A stretch of DNA of 64,000 bases from Leifsonia sp052114085 (GCF_052114085.1 NZ_JBFREB010000001.1:1364001-1428000), one strand, 5' to 3'. Positions 18,219 through 27,118 are shown, numbered from the stretch's first letter. Translations and numbers: made by a program. The notes: a model not told the origin generated them from the letters alone.

Positions 18219-19187
18219 GTGACAGTGACCCAGGAGCAGGCGGATTGGTTCGCCGGAGCGTTCACACAGTTGGTGTCGAACGTCGACAAGGCGATCCTCG
18301 GCAAGGAGCACAGCATCCGCCTGGTGATCACGGCGATGCTCTCGGGCGGGCACGTGCTCCTGGAGGATGTCCCGGGCACCGGCAAGACAGTGCTCGCGAA
18401 GGCATTGGCGAACACCGTCGAGGGCACGCAGTCGCGCATCCAGTTCACACCCGACCTGCTGCCGTCCGACGTGACCGGCGTCACCATCTACGACCAGTCG
18501 ACCGGCCGGTTCGAGTTCCACCCGGGACCGATCTTCGCGTCCGTCGTGCTGGCTGACGAGATCAACCGTGCCAGCCCCAAGACGCAGTCCGCCCTGCTGG
18601 AGGTCATGGAGGAAGGGGTGGTCACGGTCGACGGCGTCGGACATCCGGTGGGCTCACCTTTCGTCGTCATCGCGACCCAGAACCCGGTCGAGCAGGCGGG
18701 CACCTACTCGCTGCCCGAGGCGCAGCTCGACCGCTTCCTGATCAAGACGTCGCTCGGCTACCCGGATCACGCGACGACCGTCGACCTGTTGCTCGACTCG
18801 TCCAACCGCTCCCGAGCCTCGGCGGTGCGCCCCATCATCGCCGGTGATTCCGTCTCGACGCTGGCGCAGCTCGCCTCCGAAGTGCACACCGACGCCAGCG
18901 TCATGGGGTACCTCAGCGAGATCGTCACGGCGACCCGCGACGACAAAGATGCTGCTCTCGGCGTCAGCATTCGCGGCGCCCTCGCGCTCGCCCGCGCGGC
19001 GAAGACCTGGGCCATCTCGGTCGGGCGCACCTACGTCACACCGGACGACATCCGCGATCTCGCACTGCCGGTGCTCGCGCACCGCGTGATCGTCGACCCG
19101 GAGTCGGAGTTCGCGGGCGTCACCGCGGCCGACATCGTCGAGCGAGCGGTGGCTTCGGCCACCCCGCCGGCGTACCGGGCCGCGTGA
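18219..19187 (+). CDS. MoxR family AAA+ ATPase (first copy)
   Basis: A 322-residue cytosolic AAA+ ATPase. Walker A is LLEDVPGTGKTVLAKAL, Walker B VVLADEINRASPKTQSALLE, sensor I ATQNPVEQAGTY, followed by the LPEAQLDRFL arginine-finger region and a C-terminal helical lid with VSIRGALALARAAK. MoxR ATPases act as chaperones that insert cofactors or assemble complexes, usually with a DUF58 partner, as encoded next. GTG 18219 has AAGGAG about 8 nt upstream and lies 12 nt after the giant gene. The start context and domain length are normal. Its paralogue is at 36457. Confidence 0.93.
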   Translation: MTVTQEQADWFAGAFTQLVSNVDKAILGKEHSIRLVITAMLSGGHVLLEDVPGTGKTVLAKALANTVEGTQSRIQFTPDLLPSDVTGVTIYDQSTGRFEFHPGPIFASVVLADEINRASPKTQSALLEVMEEGVVTVDGVGHPVGSPFVVIATQNPVEQAGTYSLPEAQLDRFLIKTSLGYPDHATTVDLLLDSSNRSRASAVRPIIAGDSVSTLAQLASEVHTDASVMGYLSEIVTATRDDKDAALGVSIRGALALARAAKTWAISVGRTYVTPDDIRDLALPVLAHRVIVDPESEFAGVTAADIVERAVASATPPAYRAA

Positions 19188-19251
19188 CCTTCGTAACGAC
19201 CCACTCCTGACCTCTCCTGACCTCTTCCGACCCGACGGGATCCGACCTCTC

Positions 19252-20568
19252 ATGACCACCGACAGCCCCGGCCGTGCTCGGCGCCGCCGCGTGTCCGCGG
19301 GCGACCAGGCGCGCATCGCGGCAGGTCAGGTCGGAGCGACGATCAGGCGGCTGCTCGGTGCGGCCGGTGGCCGAGTCGCGCCGTGGGCGCGCGCCGTCGC
19401 CGACCGGGTGGGTCCGATGTTCGGCGTCGTCAGCACGCTCGGGTGGATCGTTCTCGCTTCGGCCGCCGTCTCGGTGGTGCTCGCGGTCTGGCTCGGCTGG
19501 GCGGAGTTCGTCTTCATCGCGGCGACCCTGCTCGCTGCTCTGCTCATCGCGACGGCGTTCGTCTTCGGGCGCTCGACGTACCGTGTGGGCATCGAGCTCA
19601 ACCCGCGGCGGGTGGTCGCAGGTGACCGCGCGCTCGGCCGGCTCAGCGTCGCCAACAACGGCAGCCGGCCGGTACTGCCGACGAGGATGGAACTACCGGT
19701 GGGCGAAGGCCAGGCCGACTTCACCATCCCGCGGCTGACGCCCGGCGCCGAGACGGAGGAGCTGTTCGCCGTGCCGACGGCTCGGCGGGCACTCATCCTG
19801 GCCGGCCCCGCGCTGTCGGTGCGCGGAGACCAGCTCGGGCTGCTCCGGCGGACCAACCAGTGGACCGACCGCATCGAGCTGTTCGTGCATCCTAAGACGG
19901 TCCGTCTGGCCGCGACCGCGCGAGGTCTGGTGCGCGATCTCGAAGGGCAGACGACGAAGGTCATCACGGACAGCGACCTGGCGTTCCACGCGTTGCGCAC
20001 CTACGAGCCGGGCGACGACATCCGCAACGTGCACTGGCGTACCTCCGCCCGCACCGGTCAGCTCATGGTGCGGCAGTACCAGGAGACGCGCCGGTCGCAG
20101 CTGCTGCTCGCCTTCGACGGCGAACGGTCGCACTTCGCGTCCGACGAGGAGTTCGAGCTCGGCGTCTCGGTGTTGACGTCCATCGGCTGTCAGGTGATCC
20201 GTGAAGAGACCGAGATCAATGCCCTCTGGCAGGGCGGTGCCATGCGAGTCGGCTCTCCCACGGCGCTGCTCGACGACTCGTGCCGCATCCAGCCGGTCGA
20301 GGGGGCGCACCCCACACTGCGTGAGTTCCTCCGGCAGGCGACCCTGCGGCTCCCGGCCCCGAGTCTCGCGGTGACCGTCGTCGGATCCCAGGTGGAGGCC
20401 GTCGAATTGCGCGGTGCGTCGGCCTTGTGGGGCAGTGACACCGAGACGATCGTGATCCGCGTCGATGAGGGCGGCGAACCGCGGCTCACCCGTCTGGGGC
20501 GCTCCATGCTGATCACCGTGTCCGCGCTGCCGGAGCTTCCGGCCCTGCTGAAGCGAGCGGGTCGATGA
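19252..20568 (+). CDS. DUF58 domain protein (first copy)
   Basis: A 438-residue membrane-anchored protein. It has a basic N-terminus, two transmembrane helices (about 60-105), a beta-rich domain, and then the DUF58 core with the diagnostic YEPGDDIRNVHWRTSART followed by QLMVRQYQ and a von Willebrand A-like segment (LLAFDGERSH). DUF58 proteins are the usual partners of MoxR ATPases in envelope-linked complexes. The 64 nt before it are the largest gap in this sub-operon and contain repeated CTGACCTCT-like units. The stop overlaps the next start by four bases. Confidence 0.9.
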   Translation: MTTDSPGRARRRRVSAGDQARIAAGQVGATIRRLLGAAGGRVAPWARAVADRVGPMFGVVSTLGWIVLASAAVSVVLAVWLGWAEFVFIAATLLAALLIATAFVFGRSTYRVGIELNPRRVVAGDRALGRLSVANNGSRPVLPTRMELPVGEGQADFTIPRLTPGAETEELFAVPTARRALILAGPALSVRGDQLGLLRRTNQWTDRIELFVHPKTVRLAATARGLVRDLEGQTTKVITDSDLAFHALRTYEPGDDIRNVHWRTSARTGQLMVRQYQETRRSQLLLAFDGERSHFASDEEFELGVSVLTSIGCQVIREETEINALWQGGAMRVGSPTALLDDSCRIQPVEGAHPTLREFLRQATLRLPAPSLAVTVVGSQVEAVELRGASALWGSDTETIVIRVDEGGEPRLTRLGRSMLITVSALPELPALLKRAGR

Positions 20569-22913
20569 CCGCGGCAGCCGGCGGGACGAGGTCCCGCACC
20601 GCAGACGCATCGAGTCCGATGCTCGATCGCCTCTCGGCGACGACCTGGATCGACGTCGCCGTCCTGACCGGACTGAGCCTGCTCGCTGTCGTCGGTTTCG
20701 AGCCGGCCTTCGGGCATTACGCGTTCGCGCCCGCGGCCATCGGCGGAATCGTCGTCGGCGGGGGAGTCGCCCTGCTCGGACGGCTGTTCCGACTCGGCTG
20801 GCCGCTGACGGTCGTGCTCGCCCTGGCCGCGTATTTCCTCCTCGGGACGCCGCTGGCGTTGCCGGGGCAGGCACTGTTCGGTGTCCTCCCGACGCTCGAC
20901 AGTCTCTCGGGCCTGGTGCTCGGCGCCGTCTTCGGATGGTCGGATGCGGTCACCCTGCAAGCGCCGCTTGAAGCGCCCCCCTACGTCGCGGTCGTACCCT
21001 ACGTCGCCGGATGGCTGGTCGCGCTCGTCTCCGTCACGCTGGCCGTGCGCTGGCTGCCGCGCGTGCGCCGTCCCTCCGTCGGACGCGCGGCGGTCCTGCT
21101 CTCGGGCCCCGCGCTGCTGCTGCTGGCGGCGATCCTGCTCGGGACGCGGGACCCGTTCTTCGCGGGGGTTCGCGGGGTGCTCTTCGCGGGAGTGGCCCTG
21201 GTCTGGCTGTCGTGGCGACGCGCCCGCTTCGCCCGCGATGGCGTGGAGACCGACTCCGCCGTCCGGCGAAGCCGACTGCTCGGCGGGGCCGCAGTGGTGC
21301 TCGGGGCTGTCGTCGTCGGAGCGCTGGCCGGCACCCTGCTCGCGCCTCCTGCGGCCTCGCGTTATGTCGTCCGCGACGAGATCACTCCACCCTTCGACCC
21401 GCTCGACTATCCGAGCCCGCTCGCGGGCTTCCGCAAGTACACGAAAGACCTCCAGAAGACGAAACTCTTCACCGTCACGGGCCTTAAGCAGGGGCAGACC
21501 ATCCGCCTCGCGACGATGGACAGCTACGACGGCGTGGTGTGGTCGGTGGCGTCGCCCGGCAGCAGCACAGACGCGTCCGGTGCGTTCGAGCTCCTCGGCA
21601 GCACCATCCCTCGGCCGCCGCTGTTCACGGCCGGAGCATCATCGACGGCGTCCATCGCCGTCCTCGGGTACTCCGACGTGTGGCTGCCGACCCTGGGTTA
21701 CACGAACCGGCTCACGTTCGACGAGCACACCGGGGAGGATCCCGCAGCAGGCGTGCGCGTGAACACGGCGACCGGCACGGCCGCCGTGACCAGCGGGGTG
21801 CACGATGGCCTCGCCTACACCGTCGGCGCCACCGCGCAGAAGGTGCCGAACGACCGCGCCCTGGCGAAGGTCCCGCCCGCGAAGCTCGCCCTACCGGCTG
21901 TCACGAACGTTCCGGACGTGGTCTCGGCCAAGGCCGAGGAGTACGCCGGCTCGGCCGATACCGCGATTCAGAAGCTGCGCAACATCGAGCGCTCGCTCAA
22001 GTCCCTCGGCTTCCTCAGCCACGGCCGCGCGTCGGACCCTGTGCCTTCCCGCGCCGGTGAGGGTGCCGACCGGATGACCGATCTGCTCTCGAAATCGCCG
22101 ATGGTCGGCGACCAGGAGCAGTATGCGAGCGCTTTCGCTTTGATGGCTCGCCGGCTGGGGTACCCGACCCGGGTGGTGATGGGGTTCGCCCCGAAGGTCG
22201 CCGGGAGCACGACCACGGTCACAGGCGACGACGTGACGGCCTGGGACGAGGTCGCCTTCGACGGCGTCGGCTGGGTGCCGTTCTTCCCGACGCCGACGAA
22301 GACCGACGCCCCCAAGAACCAGACCACCAAGCCCAAGCTGGAGCCGCAGCCCCAGGTGCGACAGCCCCCGCCCAACGATCCGCGCGCTGAAGACCTGCTC
22401 ACCCCGGTCAAGACGAAGGACAACGATCCGAAGGACAAAGCCAAGGGGTTCGTGTTCCCGGTATGGGCCTGGGTCGTCCTCGGGGTGGTCGGGATCCCAC
22501 TCCTGGCATACTTCGTCCCGCTCCTCGTCATCGCAGCGCTCAAGAAGCGCCGGCGAAAACGGCGACAGGGCGACGGACCTCCCGACAGACGCGCCGCGGG
22601 CGCGTGGGACGAACTGACCGACGGGTACGCCGAACTCGGGCTCACCGTCCCGGAGCGAGCGACCCGGCTGCAGGCGGCCGCCGCGCTGGAGGAGCAGTCC
22701 GCCGCGCAGAGCCTGCCCGTCCCGGACGGCGGTCTGGGTGACCTGGCGCGTCACGTCGATGCCGCCGTCTTCGACGGCTCGGTGGTGGAGCAGGACCGCA
22801 TCGACCGCGCCTGGACCACGGCAGACGAAGCCCTCGCGAACGCGACGAAGGCCGCAGGGCCGCTCCGCGCCCGCCTCGCAGCCTTCCGGTACCGCCGCCC
22901 TCGACGCGCCTGA
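20565..22913 (+). CDS. TgpA-like transglutaminase-fold membrane protein, catalytic Cys and His missing
   Basis: A 782-residue protein with a block of about seven N-terminal helices, a large external domain with the transglutaminase-core fold (about 460-590), a further helix (about 632-655) and a cytosolic tail. In the core, the segment SPMVGDQEQYASAFALMARR aligns with the canonical G-x-C-x-x-F-A motif but has Gln517 where the nucleophilic Cys should be. The later DVTAWDEVAF has Thr558 in place of the catalytic His. The fold-defining SAFALMARRLGYPTRVVMGF and GVGWVPFFPTP are kept and the frame is intact. It is therefore probably a structural or binding pseudo-enzyme, not a decayed gene. Confidence 0.88.
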   Translation: MTAAAGGTRSRTADASSPMLDRLSATTWIDVAVLTGLSLLAVVGFEPAFGHYAFAPAAIGGIVVGGGVALLGRLFRLGWPLTVVLALAAYFLLGTPLALPGQALFGVLPTLDSLSGLVLGAVFGWSDAVTLQAPLEAPPYVAVVPYVAGWLVALVSVTLAVRWLPRVRRPSVGRAAVLLSGPALLLLAAILLGTRDPFFAGVRGVLFAGVALVWLSWRRARFARDGVETDSAVRRSRLLGGAAVVLGAVVVGALAGTLLAPPAASRYVVRDEITPPFDPLDYPSPLAGFRKYTKDLQKTKLFTVTGLKQGQTIRLATMDSYDGVVWSVASPGSSTDASGAFELLGSTIPRPPLFTAGASSTASIAVLGYSDVWLPTLGYTNRLTFDEHTGEDPAAGVRVNTATGTAAVTSGVHDGLAYTVGATAQKVPNDRALAKVPPAKLALPAVTNVPDVVSAKAEEYAGSADTAIQKLRNIERSLKSLGFLSHGRASDPVPSRAGEGADRMTDLLSKSPMVGDQEQYASAFALMARRLGYPTRVVMGFAPKVAGSTTTVTGDDVTAWDEVAFDGVGWVPFFPTPTKTDAPKNQTTKPKLEPQPQVRQPPPNDPRAEDLLTPVKTKDNDPKDKAKGFVFPVWAWVVLGVVGIPLLAYFVPLLVIAALKKRRRKRRQGDGPPDRRAAGAWDELTDGYAELGLTVPERATRLQAAAALEEQSAAQSLPVPDGGLGDLARHVDAAVFDGSVVEQDRIDRAWTTADEALANATKAAGPLRARLAAFRYRRPRRA

Positions 22914-22922
22914 CGGCATCCG

Positions 22923-22928
22923 TATAGT
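22923..22928 (+). promoter_or_regulatory. -10 box TATAGT for the second FHA gene
   Basis: Near-consensus hexamer 6 nt before ATG 22935. It implies a separate leaderless transcript inside the cluster. Confidence 0.6.
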
Positions 22929-22934
22929 GGGCCC

Positions 22935-23429
22935 ATGGACGACAGCGGGTTCATCGTGCCTCCGCCCGGTCTCATCCCGTCGCGCCCGCAGCACGGGTCG
23001 CCGGACGACGGAGGAGCGCCGGCCGACCGGAGTTCGGCGCCGGTCCGTCCGCTTCCGACCTTCACCCCACCGCCCGGACCAGGAGCGCCCGCCGTGCCGG
23101 CGCGACCCGTCTGGAGGCTGCACCTGCCCGGAGATCGCAGCATCCCGGTCACCGGCACCCTGCTCGTGGGCCGCAATCCGTCGCACTCCGCGTACTCCGA
23201 TGCGCCGGATGCCGACCTCATCGCCCTCGACGACCCGACCTCGACCGTCTCCAAGACCCACGCCGCACTCGCCGTCGATCGTGGCGACGGCCTCACCGTC
23301 ACCGACCTGCACTCGACCAACGGCGTCATCGTCGGCGGCGTCCGAGCCGAGCCCGGCACGCCGATTCCGGTCGCGGACGGAGCCGAGGTGCTGCTCGGTG
23401 ACCTGCGCGTCCGCGTCGAGCGCTCCTGA
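22935..23429 (+). CDS. FHA domain protein (second, C-terminal FHA)
   Basis: A 164-residue cytosolic protein. The first 60 residues are a Pro-rich disordered segment that includes FIVPPPGLIPSRPQ. The rest is an FHA domain with GTLLVGRNPSHS, TSTVSKTHAAL, VTDLHSTNGVIV and LLGDLRVRVE, all phosphothreonine-binding positions kept. ATG 22935 lies 6 nt after a TATAGT -10 box (22923-22928), so it can be expressed from its own leaderless promoter although it follows the transglutaminase-fold gene by only 21 nt. It closes the kinase/FN3 cluster and may recruit phosphorylated cluster members. Confidence 0.88.
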   Translation: MDDSGFIVPPPGLIPSRPQHGSPDDGGAPADRSSAPVRPLPTFTPPPGPGAPAVPARPVWRLHLPGDRSIPVTGTLLVGRNPSHSAYSDAPDADLIALDDPTSTVSKTHAALAVDRGDGLTVTDLHSTNGVIVGGVRAEPGTPIPVADGAEVLLGDLRVRVERS

Positions 23430-23453
23430 CCCGGCCCGCGAGCCATCGAGTGA

Positions 23454-23459
23454 TAACCT
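23454..23459 (+). promoter_or_regulatory. -10 box TAACCT of the leu operon
   Basis: Hexamer ending 7 nt before the GTG of the leucine leader peptide, giving a leaderless leader peptide. Confidence 0.55.
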
Positions 23460-23466
23460 GTCACTC

Positions 23467-23511
23467 GTGAACGCGGGTCTTCTTCTCCTTAGCCGCCGCG
23501 GCGAGTCCTAG
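23467..23511 (+). CDS. leuL: leucine leader peptide (attenuator)
   Basis: A 14-codon frame, GTG 23467 to TAG 23511, encoding MNAGLLLLSRRGES. Four consecutive Leu codons (CTT CTT CTC CTT), directly upstream of leuCD, are the signature of leucine-responsive attenuation. When charged tRNA-Leu is scarce the ribosome stalls on the Leu run and changes folding of the downstream RNA. The CTT codons are rare in this GC-rich genome, which would sharpen stalling. A -10 box 7 nt upstream supports the start. Confidence 0.82.
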   Translation: MNAGLLLLSRRGES

Positions 23512-23534
23512 TCATCAGGCCATCCTCGCCGCGG
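23496..23534 (+). promoter_or_regulatory. leu attenuator hairpin
   Basis: Perfect 10-bp inverted repeat, 23496-23505 with 23525-23534. Its left arm overlaps the end of the leader peptide, so ribosome position would decide whether it forms. A second small palindrome, CCGTCGACGG, lies at 23538-23547. No T-run follows, so control may act on translation or through Rho rather than an intrinsic terminator. Confidence 0.55.
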
Positions 23535-23580
23535 AGTCCGTCGACGGCTGATCGGTTCACACGCTAGGAGTTCGCACGAC

Positions 23581-25095
23581 ATGAGCATCCCCACATCCGC
23601 TTCAGAATCCGCGGGGCCCACCGCTGGGCCGCTGACGCTGGCCGAGAAGGTCTGGAACGACCACCTGGTCAAGAAGGGTGAGGACGGCACGCCGGACCTC
23701 ATCTACATCGACCTGCACCTCGTCCACGAGGTGACCAGCCCGCAGGCCTTCGATGGTCTCCGGATGGCAGGGCGTCCGGTCCGCCGGCCCGACCTCACCA
23801 TCGCGACCGAAGACCACAACACGCCGACGATCGGCATCGACAAGCCGATCGCGGATCTGACGAGCCGCACCCAGATCGAGACCCTGCGCCGCAACGCCGA
23901 GGAGTTCGGCGTCCGGCTGCACTCGCTCGGAGACGTCGAGCAGGGCATCGTGCACGTCGTCGGGCCGCAGCTCGGCCTCACCATGCCGGGGATCACCGTG
24001 GTCTGCGGCGATTCGCACACCTCCACGCACGGCGCATTCGGTGCGATGGCGTTCGGCATCGGCACCAGCGAGGTCGAGCACGTGCTCGCCACGCAGACGC
24101 TGCCGCTCAAGCCGTTCAAGACCATGGCGATCACCGTCGAGGGCGAGCTGCGCCCCGGCGTGACCGCGAAAGACATCATCCTCGCCGTCATCGCGAGGAT
24201 CGGCACCGGCGGCGGGCAGGGCTACGTCCTCGAATACCGCGGCAGCGCCATCCGCTCACTCTCCATGGAGGGCCGGATGACCATCTGCAACATGTCGATC
24301 GAAGCGGGCGCCCGAGCGGGCATGGTCGCCCCGGACGAGACCACCTTCGCGTATCTGAAGGGCCGTCCGCACGCGCCGGAGGGCGCCGACTGGGATGACG
24401 CCGTCGCCTACTGGAAGACCCTGCAGACCGACTCCGACGCCGTCTTCGACGCCGAGGTGTACTTCGACGCCGATGAGATCGAGCCGTTCGTGACCTGGGG
24501 CACCAACCCGGGCCAGGGCGTCTCGCTCAGCCAGCCCGTGCCGGACCCGGCCAACATCGCCGACCAGAACGCCCGTGCCGCAGCCGAACGCGCGCTGGAG
24601 TACATGGACCTGCAGCCGGGAACGCCGATGAAGAGCATTCCGGTGGATGCGGTCTTCATGGGCTCGTGCACCAACAGCCGCATCGAAGACCTCCGCGCCT
24701 TCGCGTCCATCATCAAGGGCCACAAGAAGGCCGACGGCGTCCGCGTGATGGTCGTCCCCGGAAGCGCCCGCGTGCGAATCGAAGCCGAGGCCGAAGGCAT
24801 CGACAAGATCGTCGAGGAGTTCGGGGCCGAGTGGAGATTCGCGGGCTGCTCCATGTGTCTCGGCATGAACCCGGACCAGCTGGCACCGGGGGAGCGCTGC
24901 GCCTCCACCTCCAACCGCAACTTCGAGGGACGCCAGGGCAAGGGCGGCCGCACGCACCTCGTCTCGCCTCTGGTGGCGGCCGCGACCGCGATTCGCGGCA
25001 CGCTGTCCAGTCCGTGGGACCTCGAGAACGAAGGCGACGACACGCCGCGGGATGGCGGCACGGATATCGCCCGAGGCGAGAAGGTGGGCGCCTGA
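23581..25095 (+). CDS. leuC: 3-isopropylmalate dehydratase large subunit
   Basis: Large subunit of isopropylmalate isomerase, which converts 2- to 3-isopropylmalate in leucine synthesis, in the cytosol. It is an aconitase-fold protein with the three [4Fe-4S] ligand cysteines in place: C363 in GSCTNSRIEDL and C423/C426 in GCSMCLGMNP. Other landmarks are HEVTSPQAFDGLR, VCGDSHTSTHGAFG and ASTSNRNFEGRQGKGGRTHL. The length of 504 residues includes a slightly extended N-terminus of about 20 polar residues. The ATG has AGGAG 10 nt upstream. The stop overlaps leuD by one base. Expression is probably set by the leuL attenuator upstream. Confidence 0.96.
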   Translation: MSIPTSASESAGPTAGPLTLAEKVWNDHLVKKGEDGTPDLIYIDLHLVHEVTSPQAFDGLRMAGRPVRRPDLTIATEDHNTPTIGIDKPIADLTSRTQIETLRRNAEEFGVRLHSLGDVEQGIVHVVGPQLGLTMPGITVVCGDSHTSTHGAFGAMAFGIGTSEVEHVLATQTLPLKPFKTMAITVEGELRPGVTAKDIILAVIARIGTGGGQGYVLEYRGSAIRSLSMEGRMTICNMSIEAGARAGMVAPDETTFAYLKGRPHAPEGADWDDAVAYWKTLQTDSDAVFDAEVYFDADEIEPFVTWGTNPGQGVSLSQPVPDPANIADQNARAAAERALEYMDLQPGTPMKSIPVDAVFMGSCTNSRIEDLRAFASIIKGHKKADGVRVMVVPGSARVRIEAEAEGIDKIVEEFGAEWRFAGCSMCLGMNPDQLAPGERCASTSNRNFEGRQGKGGRTHLVSPLVAAATAIRGTLSSPWDLENEGDDTPRDGGTDIARGEKVGA

Positions 25096-25694
25096 TGGAC
25101 AAGTTCGAGACCGTCACCGGTACGGCCGTTCCCTTCCGGCGCTCCGACGTCGACACCGACCAGATCATCCCGGCGGTGTTCCTCAAGCGCGTCACGAAGA
25201 CGGGCTTCGACGACGCGCTCTTCCACGAGTGGCGGAAGGACCCCGATTTCATCCTGAACCGCCCCGAGTACCAGGGCGCCACGGTGCTCGTGGCCGGGCC
25301 CGACTTCGGCACGGGTTCGTCTCGCGAACATGCTGTCTGGGCGCTCCGCGACTTCGGTTTCCGGGTGGTGCTCAGCCCCCGTTTCGCCGACATCTTCCGC
25401 GGCAACGCGGGCAAGCAGGGCCTGCTCACCGGCATCATCTCCGAGGAGGACGCCGAGCGGCTCTGGGAGGCCATCGAAGCGCAGCCGGGAATAGCGGCGA
25501 CGGTGGATCTGGTTGCCAAGACTGCGACCGTCGGTGAAGTCCAGGTGTCTTTCGACATCGACGACTACACTCGCTGGCGTTTGCTCGAAGGGCTGGACGA
25601 TATCGCCTTGACCCTGCGCGATGAGGCGCTCATCTCCGAATACGAATCGGGCCGCGCGAGCTGGCGGCCCACGACACTCCCGGTGAAACTTTGA
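25095..25694 (+). CDS. leuD: 3-isopropylmalate dehydratase small subunit
   Basis: Swivelling-domain partner of LeuC in isopropylmalate isomerase. The 199 residues are full length. Motifs: FRRSDVDTDQIIPAVFLK, LVAGPDFGTGSSREHAVWAL (substrate-binding GSSREH loop), VVLSPRFADIFRGNAGKQGL and a C-terminal domain with DDYTRWRLLEGLDDI. The ATG shares one base with the leuC stop, so the two subunits are translationally coupled. The stop overlaps the murA start by four bases. Confidence 0.96.
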   Translation: MDKFETVTGTAVPFRRSDVDTDQIIPAVFLKRVTKTGFDDALFHEWRKDPDFILNRPEYQGATVLVAGPDFGTGSSREHAVWALRDFGFRVVLSPRFADIFRGNAGKQGLLTGIISEEDAERLWEAIEAQPGIAATVDLVAKTATVGEVQVSFDIDDYTRWRLLEGLDDIALTLRDEALISEYESGRASWRPTTLPVKL

Positions 25695-27058
25695 ACTCAC
25701 TTCTTCAGGACGCCCAGGCAGCTGGAGCACGCGTCGGCCTCAAGGGCGACCGCATCACGATCAACGGCGGCATCCCCCTGCAGGGCCGCATCGAGGTCCG
25801 CGGCGCCAAGAACTTCGTCACTAAGGCGATGGTCGCCGCCATTCTCGGCGAAGGGCCGAGCGTTCTGAGGAACGTCCCCGACATCTCCGACGTCCGCGTG
25901 GTGCGCGGCCTCCTCGAGGTGCACGGCGTGAAGGTCACCGACGGCACCGCCGGCGAGCTTCTGCTCGACCCGAGCGCGGTCGAAACGGCGCACATGGCCG
26001 ACATCGACGCGCACGCCGGCTCCAGTCGCATCCCGATCCTCTTCTGTGGCCCCCTGCTGCACCGGCTGGGCGAGGCGTTCATCCCCGACCTCGGCGGCTG
26101 CCGCATCGGCGACCGGCCGATCGACTACCACCTCGAGGTGCTCCGCCAGTTCGGCGCGGTCGTCGACAAGCTGCCCAGCGGCATCCGGATGACGGCCCCG
26201 AACGGCCTGCACGGCGCCAAGCTCGACCTGCCGTACCCGAGCGTCGGCGCCACGGAGCAGGTGCTGCTCACCGCGGTCCGCGCCGAGGGCATCACCGAGC
26301 TGAAGAACGCCGCCATCGAGCCCGAGATCATGGATCTCATCAACGTCCTGCAGAAGATGGGCGCGATCATCTCGGTCGACACCGACCGCGTGATCCGCAT
26401 CGAAGGTGTCGACTCGCTCGAGGGCTACAGCCACACCGCCCTCTTCGACCGCAACGAGGCCGCCAGCTGGGCCGCTGCGGCTCTCGCGACCGGCGGTGAC
26501 ATCTACGTGGGTGGCGCGCGCCAGCCGGAGATGCTCACCTTCCTCAACGTCTTCCGCAAGGTCGGCGGCGCGTTCGAGATCCACGACGACGGCATCCGCT
26601 TCTACCACCCGGGTGGCGAATTGAAGCCCGTGGTCATCGAGACCGACGTGCACCCGGGGTTCATGACCGACTGGCAGCAGCCGCTCGTGATCGCGCTCGC
26701 GAAGGCGAACGGTGTCTCCATCGTTCACGAGACGGTGTACGAGCAGCGCTTCGGTTTCGTCGACGCGCTCATCGACATGGGTGCCAAGATCCAGGTCCAC
26801 AAGGAGTGCCTCGGCGGTCACGCCTGCCGTTTCGGCCAGCGCAACTTCAACCACTCCGCGGTCATCATGGGCCCGGTGGAGCTGAAGGGCGCCGATATCG
26901 AGGTCCCCGACCTCCGCGGCGGCTTCAGCCACCTCATCGCGGCGCTCACCGCTGAGGGGCGCTCCACCGTGAGCAATGTCGGCATCATCAGCCGTGGCTA
27001 CGAGAACTTCATCACCAAGCTGCAGCTGCTCGGTGCCGACTTCACGATGGAGGGTTGA
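25691..27058 (+). CDS. murA: UDP-N-acetylglucosamine 1-carboxyvinyltransferase
   Basis: First committed step of peptidoglycan synthesis: transfers enolpyruvate from PEP to UDP-GlcNAc in the cytosol. The EPSP-synthase fold is clear: GRIEVRGAKNFVTKAMVAAI, LGGCRIGDRPIDYH with the PEP-binding C137 that fosfomycin attacks, YPSVGATEQVLLTAV, DRNEAASWAAAALATGG and PDLRGGFSHLIAAL. The only start that keeps the N-terminal domain is TTG 25691, whose TTGA overlaps the leuD stop. Because C137 is present the protein should be fosfomycin-sensitive in principle, unlike mycobacterial MurA, which carries Asp there. Confidence 0.94.
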   Translation: MNSLLQDAQAAGARVGLKGDRITINGGIPLQGRIEVRGAKNFVTKAMVAAILGEGPSVLRNVPDISDVRVVRGLLEVHGVKVTDGTAGELLLDPSAVETAHMADIDAHAGSSRIPILFCGPLLHRLGEAFIPDLGGCRIGDRPIDYHLEVLRQFGAVVDKLPSGIRMTAPNGLHGAKLDLPYPSVGATEQVLLTAVRAEGITELKNAAIEPEIMDLINVLQKMGAIISVDTDRVIRIEGVDSLEGYSHTALFDRNEAASWAAAALATGGDIYVGGARQPEMLTFLNVFRKVGGAFEIHDDGIRFYHPGGELKPVVIETDVHPGFMTDWQQPLVIALAKANGVSIVHETVYEQRFGFVDALIDMGAKIQVHKECLGGHACRFGQRNFNHSAVIMGPVELKGADIEVPDLRGGFSHLIAALTAEGRSTVSNVGIISRGYENFITKLQLLGADFTMEG

Positions 27059-27106
27059 TCCCCAGCCGGGGACTTATCCACAGATCCTCCCGTGTCTCAC
27101 CCGTGA

Positions 27107-27112
27107 TACATT
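27107..27112 (+). promoter_or_regulatory. -10 box TACATT for the VapBC-type module
   Basis: Hexamer 6 nt before ATG 27119, giving a leaderless start. A perfect DnaA-box sequence TTATCCACA lies just upstream at 27074-27082. Confidence 0.55.
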
Positions 27113-27118
27113 CTCCTC

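Noticed and set aside
20565..22913. Transglutaminase-fold gene considered as a pseudogene
   Set aside because: The frame is intact, tightly coupled to DUF58 and keeps fold residues; only the catalytic pair is changed.
27074..27082. Perfect DnaA box TTATCCACA considered as part of a replication origin
   Set aside because: Only one box, no AT-rich unwinding region and no dnaA or dnaN nearby; kept only as a possible regulatory detail.
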